Of a stretch of 64,000 nt of DNA, positions 56,501 to 64,000 are shown piece after piece (positions within the stretch are counted from its first letter, which is position 1; each line of letters opens with the position of its first letter). The translations under genes and the position numbers were made by a program. The stretch is from Rosa chinensis (lineage: Eukaryota > Streptophyta > Magnoliopsida > Rosales > Rosaceae), in contig NC_037088.1 in NCBI RefSeq assembly GCF_002994745.2, forward strand, positions 48,118,897 through 48,182,896, given 5' to 3'. Under the pieces are notes generated by a model that saw only the letters and a list, made by a program, of their open reading frames with translations, ran no database searches and had not been told where the DNA came from.

Positions 56501-58557
56501 CAACATCACTGATTTCCTTTCTGGTTGTTGGGGACTCAACCAAACAGGAAATTGCAATTCCAAATATCAAAGTCAAGCATCCTTCAATTTTTTGTTCTCT
56601 CTGGCTAGATAGGTTGTGAGATTCTTCAACATTGATATTGCCTCCTTGAAGAACTAGTGAATCTGCAATGTCTGCAACACGTTTAGGGAGAGCTGTCTTC
56701 ACATAATTATGAAGATTCAAGCCGTCACTAAAGATGTGATCAGTGGGTCTCTTTCCCATGAACATTTCTAACAATAAGCTGTAGACATCCCCATATGTTG
56801 AAACTTCACTTCCCATACCATACTCTGCAGTTTAAACAATGTGATAGACATTTGTCACTGCAACTATACTTAAAATAAAATAGCACTCGTCAAACGGTAA
56901 ATAAGAGAGATAAATATGAAGAACATGAGGAAAGTTACCTGGAGCAGCATAACCAACTGATCCTTTGATTCCGATGGAGCTTGATTGATTTCTAGAAACA
57001 CTATTGGTTGGTTCCAAGAGGAATCTTGCCAACCCAAAGTCAGAAACATGTCCAGTGAAATCTTTATCCAAAAGAACATTACTTGCCTTGAGATCACAAT
57101 GAACTATTGGTGTTTCACAATGATTGTGAAGATAATCCAATGCACAAGCAATATCAATGGCAATGTCGAGCCTCTAAACAAGACTTGAAATTTTAGGTGT
57201 GTCATTGGATGGATGTAACCAGTCTTCCAAGTCCCCATTGTCCATGAACTCATAAACAAGAGCCTTAAAGTCATTGCCATTGAAATCAATACTTGAGCAT
57301 GAAGTAAGAATCTTGACTAGAATTCGATGTCGAATATTTCTCAACGCCTCACATTCGGCCATGAAACTCTTGGATGCTCCTTGGTGTAACATGTTAATCA
57401 CCTTCACAGCGACAGTAACTCTATCCCAGTAAGAATTCCTTTGTACACAGACCCAAAAGCACCTGCACCAATCAAATTAGCTAAAGAAAAACCATCAGTA
57501 GCTTTTAGGAGTGTAGCATATGAGACTTGCAAAACAGAGTTCCCTAAAGTGGCTAATTCAACTTCTTTTCTTTTCTTTCGAAGAAGGAAAAAAGGAAACA
57601 CCAGAACCAGTCCCAAAAGAGTGAAAATGAAAACTAAAGAGATCATTAGTTTCACTCTACGAGACAATCCTCCTCCTTCAAACTCTTTAAACTTGCACAC
57701 AGGAAGTCAAAGATTAGCAATACCACCACAAAGTCCAGTGTTTCCGACAACTGAAGTTGCACTTGCATTCTTATAAATACCTTCAATCGAAACCGCACCC
57801 CAAAATTCATTGAAGGATAGGTTTAGATGTTGCAAGTTTCCAAAGCCTTGCAAGAATTGTGGAATATGTCCTGAAAATTTGTTGTCAGAAAGGTCTAAAT
57901 CTCGAATCCCTCTCAAGTCCTTCATAGATGAAGGAAGGACTCCCTCTAAGAAGTTTCCTTGCAAGTGTAGGATTTCTAAACTCTCACAACTACTGAGACT
58001 ACTAGGAAGTTGTCCCGATAACATGTTGTCAGAAACATCCAGTACACCAACATTCGTCAATTTTCCAATCTCCATTGGAAGAGAACCAGTAAAGTGGTTT
58101 TTCGACAAGTTGAAAGAAACTGATAAATAAAGGAGGCCATTAAGTAGTGATTGGGGTATTGTGCCATCTAGGTTATTTTGAGAAAGATCCAACAATAGCA
58201 ACCCCTGGGATTTCCCTAGGCTTGAAGGGATTCTGCCATTAAGATTATTTCCTTGCAAAAAAAGATAAGAGTAACATGGTTAAATTTCCCAAAGAGGATG
58301 GAATGCTCCCTGATAATTTGTTGACTTGAAGATTCAGTGTCCCAAGCCTTGAAAGCTTTCCGATGTTAGGGGGGATTTTACCCGTGAAGGAGTTTTGTTC
58401 GAGAAACAATGATTGCAAGTTTACAAGATTCCCTAACCCAATTGGGATTCTTCCCAGAAGTTGGTTTCCTGAAACCCACAGCGTATCGAGACTGGTTGAG
58501 AGATTGGATACTGATGTGGGCAATTTCCCTCCAAAATTGTTGTACTCTAAAAGCAAC
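56460..58557 (-). pseudogene. LRR receptor-like kinase D (LRR-XII, non-RD), truncated and mutated
   Basis: Going down the minus strand from 58557: LRRs (NNFGGKLPTSVSNLSTSLD, GSIPSSLGNLT), a frameshift near 58260, more LRRs (NNLDGTIPQSLLNG, GVLDVSDNMLSGQLPSSLSS), a TGA in CGGIANL-stop-LPVCK near 57705, a membrane segment ([18 protein letters not shown]), and [16 protein letters not shown] frameshift near 57415 follows, then a stop near 57176, HCDLKASN (P to A) with DFGLARF, a 114-bp intron (56825-56938), and the last exon to TAG at 56460, which has lost three codons in DVYSLLLEMF. The signal peptide and first LRRs are cut off by CACTA #2. Confidence 0.9.
56825..56938 (-). other. intron of receptor kinase D
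   Basis: Donor CCAG|GTAAC after GSVGYAAP and acceptor CTGCAG|AG before EYGMGSEVS, at the same position as in gene B. Confidence 0.85.
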
Positions 58558-58564
58558 CACTACT

Positions 58565-59300
58565 ACAAAAAGGTCATCAGACGACGGTGATTTTCTGTTG
58601 TGTGATGACCAAACTAACCGTGGTCTAAACGAGTGTTGTGTGATTGAAAAATCAGACAATGGTGATTTCACCGTTGTGTGACAATACTTTGCTCAACAGA
58701 ATATCTGTTTCCGTTGTGTGAATTCTGCGCAAGCATGTGCCTGGCATGGCATGGGCGGGGATGTGTCGGTACATTCAGACAACAGAAGAAAAAATTCACT
58801 GTTGTGTGAGATTCAGAACACACAACAGATATAACTCATTCTTTGTTGTCTGAGATTCATAACACACAACAAATATTACTCATTATTTGTTGTCTGAGAT
58901 ATATAACACACAACAGATATTACTTATTCTTTGTTGTCTGAGATTAATAACACACAACTGAAGTGAAATTATATCCCTTGTCTGTTGATTACTCAAACAA
59001 CGGAGATGATTTCATTTCTGTTGTGTGTTATGAATCTCACACAACAGAACTTTGTTTTCTTTTGTTGTTGGTTGTTAGTTCACACAACTACTCTATTTGG
59101 TTTCTGTTGTGTGTTATGAATCTCACACAACAGAACTTTGTTTATTTTGTTGTTGGTTGTTAGTTCACACAACTACTCTATTTGGTTAGCTGTGGTGTGA
59201 ATATTGTAATCAAATTGGGTAACAAACCAGTGACTGTTGTAGGAAAAGCCTCAATTTTGAACTCGTTTACAATCAGACAACACATTGATTTGCATTGTGT
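58565..59300. repeat. subterminal repeats of CACTA #2
   Basis: TGTTGTGTG and CACACAAC(A/T) words in both orientations, with a perfect local duplication of about 85 bp (TTTCTGTTGTGTGTTATGAA start, near 59013 and 59100). Confidence 0.85.
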
Positions 59301-60829
59301 TGTAAGACTAAATATTGGACAGTAATTACCACATAAAAAGTACTCAAATCCATATCATTCCATTACCATTTTTCAAACATCCATACATTCAAGTGACTAG
59401 GTAATGTACCAAACAAGAAAGCATTCCTAGCTAGCTACACATGAATCAAAAGCTGATGTAATATCTTTTCGCTTCAACAAAACCTTCTTGTGCTATTTTA
59501 TCAAGCATCCTGTGCACTATATATACTCTCATTTGCATCACCTCCAAGCTTATTGTGAAGCTTCACGAGTTAGCACATATTGCAGCAGAAGAGCATGATA
59601 CAGTACCAAAGGGGTTGGTTTTCCAGAGGAATGAAGAACAAGAGCATGTAACCCAAGTTCAAGTGCATTTTCCCCACTCACTAGCACCAATGAAGCTACA
59701 CCATCACTGCTCAAGAGAAAAGCACAACCCATTATGCACTGTTAAAAATGAGAGACCATTATGATTTATGAGAAGTACCTAAACAAAGATGTTTTCATGT
59801 TCAACAGCCTAAGCTATTGTTGTTTAACATCCAAGAAAAGAAATAACTCACACCTGGAACACAAATCTTCTGATAGATAAATCACTTGAAATAGGAACAG
59901 TAGTAGGAAGCAAAAGCTGCAAGCAAAATCTATCACAACCCAATATGAAAAACAGCATAATCAATTTTATATCTGCTATTACTCAAAATCTCACTCTCTA
60001 TGATCAAGTATTAAATTTTGAAGCATGCAATCCTTGAGTTATCAAATACAGGACCCAGAAACAATTTTAATCAGAAAATTTGAGATTAAAAAACAAAAAA
60101 CGAAGACGAAGACGAAAAAATAACAAAGCAGAAGCAGAAATTCCAGAAGTTTGCAAGGAAGTTCAAGCAAAGTTTGAAAAGTACAGAAAATCCATTGTTC
60201 TAATACTAAATAAAAGCTGCGTATTCAAAAAGAATTTTACTGTAATTCCTTTATTCAAGTCTATTGTACAACAGTCTGTATGCTATTGTTCTGAGAGAGG
60301 GAGATAAGATACTAAATCGTAATGGAGAAAAGCCAGGACAAATTTGTCATAAATGCAGTTTCCTGTCTTTAAGTGATTCCATATGAAAGCAAGCTAAGGT
60401 CAGACGTAGCAAGTTCAACCTTTTTAAGGAACCTATGGCAGAACCTATGTTCCTTCAAATCTACTACGGGAATTAAAATGAATGAGAAAGCAATCCATAA
60501 AGGTACAGGAAAACCATTGAACAACTTTTATTTTATATTTATCATCAAAGTCATGCTCCAAATCACATGCAGGATTCCAAATCACAAAAGAGCATAGGAT
60601 GTTGACAAATAAAAACTAAACTAATAGAAAACAAACATAGGGAGATAGATGGTAATATTAAAGCAATATTATTGCAGTGCTATCATTCTTCGGACAGAAT
60701 TTGATTATGTATTCTCTAGTAGATATAACATGTTTGTGCAATCCAAAATATAATGTATAGATAAAAAGTAGTATATGCACTAGTGCAAATTGAAGACAGT
60801 TCTCGAGTAAAGAAGAGAAAGAATTAAAT
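59301..60829. other. interior of CACTA #2, nothing assigned
   Basis: AT-rich. A minus-strand block at 59550-59732 (NALELGLHALVLHSSGKPTP) looks exon-like, but I could not identify it. The rest shows no coding pattern. Confidence 0.4.
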
Positions 60830-60912
60830 ACCAGTGATACACCACCATAACCTAGTTTAGACTTGGTATTTACATTAACTTCGGCTATTAGCAGACCTGT
60901 TACAACCTGCAG
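60830..60912 (-). pseudogene. captured exon of a tyrosine/tryptophan permease-like plastid protein
   Basis: After the acceptor CTGCAG the minus strand reads VVTGLLIAEVNVNTKSKLGY and GGVSL. The LLIAEVNVNT segment is typical of plant aromatic amino acid permease-like (TyrP-type) membrane proteins. Only this exon could be recognised. Confidence 0.5.
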
Positions 60913-61239
60913 TAGTTACAGACAAGAAAGGAAAAGATAAGAAAACAAGTGAATAACAAAATAACAGCATCACAAAAATGAGACCATTTGTTCTTACTTT
61001 CTAGATGGCATAACAGAACAGTCTTGGGTACTAGCCACAAACAATATCATCACAATCCTGATGATGAATGATGTAAGTACCAATTTCACCACTATTTAGT
61101 TGCCTTAAATATTTTCCTTCCTACAAAAGGAGAAAAAGAGAGTGATATAGCCGTACAAGTATACATGATGAAAGCAAGTTGAACCAGTTTAACTGACAAA
61201 AGCACAACCTAGGTACAAATATATAACCAACGAAACAAT

Positions 61240-62300
61240 CTGGTGTCAAACTTCCTCGCGTGACGGCTCATGATCACAAACCCCTATAGCTTCCTGAAAT
61301 ACAAATGATTTAAGTCCAGACACTAGAAGATATGCCTCGTCTGCTTTACTAGGCAACGACCTTAGTACATTCAACGGACCCAGAAGTTAAAAGCAATATA
61401 TATGGAGCTTTGAACTAACTGCTAATCTTCAAGTTTTACATATGTCAGGAGTTTACCTGTTCAATGTTTACAAGCCATTTAGGGTCATCCCCAGTGTTTC
61501 CATGGAATGGAATTCAGGGACACGTCTACTCTTAATTAACTTCTCTTTATACCTCGAAAAGATTAAGTCATTAAGAAAATAATGTATGTGCCAAAGTTAT
61601 AGTTGCGCAAACTAGCAAGCAAGCGAATAATCAAGCCCCTCCAAAAGATTACAAAGGTCAAATAATGAGAAACTACCTGAGATACGTGAAGCAAAATGCC
61701 TTGCTTTAGTAAGAACCTCATCAGTCCATCAATGTGTGCAGAGTTTTCTTGATGGTGCATTCTCATTGTTAGATAAACCTCTGACATAAAATGCTGTTTT
61801 GCAGATGGTTCAATTTCTCTAGCTGGACTACAGTTGAATGATCTTATGATGACATCCCTTGAAATTGATTGGATTGTAATAGAAAAATGCAAATGACTTC
61901 AGTTTGACATGGATAAGAATATACTAATATTTGCAATTATCAAGCATGTACAGTTGAAATTACCAATGTTTGCAATTGCAAAATCTTAAATGTTTATCTC
62001 TAACTATCTGTTTTTTATTTCCTCACTGTCTAACAATGCATAGAGTATTCGAAAGTCAACAATCTTAATATAATATAATAAGCGGTTGTTTATATAGAGG
62101 AATATGTATGAAGAAATAGACTTGAATACATCTTCAGAAGATAAGTCACTTGCAATTTCAAATTTAACTCGCAAAATGTACTTCCACACCAATTCTTGCC
62201 ATAATTACTAACCAAAAAACTAAAGTTATGATCTGTGCAGCTTACCAAAGCATATATCCAGTCGTCAGCTTGAAAATCCCAATGCCATTGTAAACGCTTT
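61240..62300 (-). pseudogene. exon-like blocks of unknown gene
   Basis: Minus-strand blocks with splice-like borders: about 62290-62240 (QWHWDFQADDWIYAL then GTAAGCT), about 61870-61675 (SISRDVIIRSFNCSPAREIE, SEVYLTMRMHHQENSAHIDG, LMRFLLKQG), about 61500-61455 (ends in GTAAAC) and about 61300-61245. I do not recognise the family; they probably come from one captured gene. Confidence 0.35.
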
Positions 62301-63022
62301 TAGATTAAATCTAAGCAGTACAGTACGAGATAGTGTGAAGAATTCCTCTGTAGTTTATAAGCTGTATTAAATGAAGACAGTCAGTTCCAAACTACCCAAA
62401 GGTGGACTGGAAATTTTATTCAATATAGCACAAAGAATACTGACGGTTGGGGATCATCTTGTAGTGGACTCTAATCATCAGAACTAAAAAAACCTGACCT
62501 CCCTATTCCCTCCACATAAGAGTTTGCTTGCAAGCCTTTCTGCATTTCAATTCATAACCAAATATTATCATTTTCTTGCATTTAACTATCAATCTCATCT
62601 CAAGCAATCAGCTTAATTTGTTAATAGCTTTAAACAAAGAGAAACTTAACCACTACATACTTGCATAATTTTACCATTCATAGAACCTCCTTTCTGAATT
62701 TCAAGTATTTCAAGTGAATGGATAAACAGGCCCCTTATCACTACTTATACAAAATTACCAGGATGAAAACGTAGGTTAGAAAGATCTTTTGATCACAAAT
62801 TATCACATTCATTATACAATCAGATTCTGATTCTGATGTTAGATTAAAAGATTTTCACTATTCAGGCCTTCCATTCTCCCAATTATATCACTAAACCAAA
62901 ACAAGCCCAACGCTAACGGCTGTAAGAGAGAAAAAGAGTGTACCATGGTTACGGTAGCGTTGAAGAAAGAAGACTGAGACGATGATCGAAGACTAGGCGA
63001 AGCAGAAACGCAGACTCAGGTT

Positions 63023-63024
<2 letters not shown>

Positions 63025-63076
<52 letters not shown>

Positions 63077-63077
63077 G
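63025..63077. repeat. (TA)n-(GA)n microsatellite
   Basis: About 35 bp of TA followed by about 18 bp of GA. Confidence 0.95.
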
Positions 63078-63154
63078 GAGCTGGGTTTGGGATTATTAGT
63101 CGGTTTATTTTGGGGTTAGTTACAAGATGGAATCGAAATCGAAATCGAAATCAA

Positions 63155-63578
63155 CCCAAAACAATACCTGACATGAGAGCTTCCCCGAGAGTCTGAGCCT
63201 CGAACTGCTTGGGGAAGACGTACTTGGCCAAATCAAGTAAAACTGCAACAAGAAGAAGAAAACACCAAATGTTAAAACCAAATCGGAACCAATTAAACTT
63301 GAAAATCAAGGAAAATTTTAGATTGTGTGAAAGGGATTTGAACATTTATGTTCCTGGGAGACGGAGGAGGCGTGGGTGGCAAGAGCAGCGATGAGGGAGC
63401 TTCGGGCTTTGAGAGCAGACATGGTCCTCCTTCGCTGCAGTGGAGAAGTGGCTGCCGTATCCTTCATCCCTCTCCTTCGTACTCCGTCCCCCCAAATCCA
63501 CGTGCTTCCGATTCGACGAATCGTCGGAGAAGAACATTCTCGTGAAATTCGAATCTCCGGAGCTAGGTTAACGTCCAC
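63155..63578 (-). pseudogene. captured SOUL heme-binding-like gene 5' fragment
   Basis: Minus strand: a first exon with SALKARSSLIAALATHASSV (63430-63355) in a serine- and arginine-rich, transit-peptide-like context, an intron, then an exon with LDLAKYVFPKQFEAQTLGEA and LMS (63232-63165). This fits the N terminus of At3g10130-type chloroplast SOUL proteins (KYVFPKRFE..TL.EALMSV). The SOUL fold itself is absent. Confidence 0.6.
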
Positions 63579-63751
63579 GCAACTTGTTCTAGGCTTCGGC
63601 GAGTACTTGATCGGTCGAACAAAGAAGCTAGACCTAGAATCGGAGAAACTGAAGAGTCTTCTGCATCTCTTCCATTGCAGAAGAGGATTTGGATTTGGAG
63701 GCGCGGAGGAGAGAGAAAGTGGATCGAGAGACCGAGAGAGAGGGGTTTCGT

Positions 63752-63775
63752 GGGGGGGGGGGGGGGGGGGGGGGG
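63752..63775. repeat. poly-G run
   Basis: 24 consecutive G. It may be a captured or expanded tract; length may be unreliable. Confidence 0.9.
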
Positions 63776-64000
63776 TGTTTCACGATTGGGAGAGTCGTGG
63801 GGAGGGGGGTGGAGAGACGGGGGTTTCACAACTGAGAGCTCGAGAGAATTTTTTCATTTTTCTTTCGACACGATGTGGCTTGGGCTGGGTGGGAGGCACA
63901 ATTAAACTTCCAACAAATTCTAAAGTTGCTCACACAACAGAAACCTAACAAACTGTTGTAAGAGTATCAAAATGTCAAAACATGGAGCGAAATCTGCCGC

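Larger units (their letters stand above)
58558..64000. mobile_element. CACTA element #2, left end inside kinase gene D, continues beyond the window
   Basis: Starts CACTACTACAAAAAGG at 58558 within an LRR codon run. The following about 700 bp hold many copies of CACACAACAGA / TCTGTTGTGTG. Similar words (CTCACACAACAGAAACC) reappear at the window's right edge (63930-63960), so the right terminus is probably just outside. No transposase seen. It holds exon-like fragments of at least two host genes on the minus strand. Confidence 0.8.

Noticed and set aside
59550..59732. Minus-strand block ALELGLHALVLHSS as a named gene
   Set aside because: It looks exon-like, but I could not tie it to a family with confidence, so it is only mentioned as unknown.
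60080..60307. Lysine/arginine-rich open frame
   Set aside because: Low-complexity A-rich sequence within CACTA #2; no family match and no supporting context.

Overview
This is a window of nuclear DNA from a flowering plant, most likely a eudicot. The host genes are leucine-rich-repeat receptor kinases of the non-RD LRR-XII (EFR/Xa21-like) class, and the captured gene fragments are all of plant families (xyloglucan xylosyltransferase, ACD11-like lipid-transfer protein, UPL1/2 ubiquitin ligase, plastid CNNM/DUF21 protein, SOUL protein). The style of the copia, Athila-like, CACTA, MULE and hAT elements would fit Rosaceae, but that is only a guess. I found no intact, evidently functional protein-coding gene.

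Host layer. The original locus was a cluster of receptor-kinase genes, all on the minus strand. Remnant A (about 6721-7500) is a kinase end. Gene B (8417-12912) is nearly complete but is broken by a 1-base frameshift and a hAT insertion. Relic C (about 13570-14135) is a worn N-terminal end. Gene D (56460-58557) has the LRR half to the C terminus, with stops and frameshifts, and is cut by a CACTA element. A 236-bp copy of gene D's 3' end sits at 46550-46785. Intergenic repeats shared between units (14530-14760 with 44425-44660; 13054-13430 in tandem) point to local duplication.

Mobile layer, left to right. (1) The 3' part of a Ty1/copia element (1-3643) carries a Pack-MULE (339-2118) holding an internally deleted XXT5-like gene. 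(2) A second MULE (4423-5945, 9-bp target duplication) carries a bHLH fragment and an ACD11-like fragment facing each other. (3) A hAT element (10639-11914) sits in the LRR exon of gene B. (4) A four-level nest spans 14810-35457: copia, containing an Athila-like gypsy element (20072-33953, TSD GTATG), containing a CACTA element (25667-33009, TSD ATA), containing a hAT element (26588-29295, TSD ATTTCTAT). (5) Another copia (35937-44405) contains an antisense LINE fragment and a duplicated leader with long C runs. (6) A MULE-type MITE lies at 44707-45102 (TSD TATAGAAAA). (7) A further copia (46784-56265) has its 3' LTR split by a CACTA element (53084-56174, TSD TGT) that carries a UPL1/2-like first exon. 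(8) A third CACTA element starts at 58558 inside gene D and runs off the window; it carries SOUL-like and tyrosine-permease-like exon fragments.

Taken together, the window is a receptor-kinase cluster that has been opened up by repeated insertion. Its most notable points are the 236-bp direct repeat that abuts both ends of one copia, the nest whose boundaries can be read to the base, and the fact that two MULEs and three CACTA elements carry pieces of host genes. All homology calls are from reading translated sequence and remembered family motifs; no search was run.
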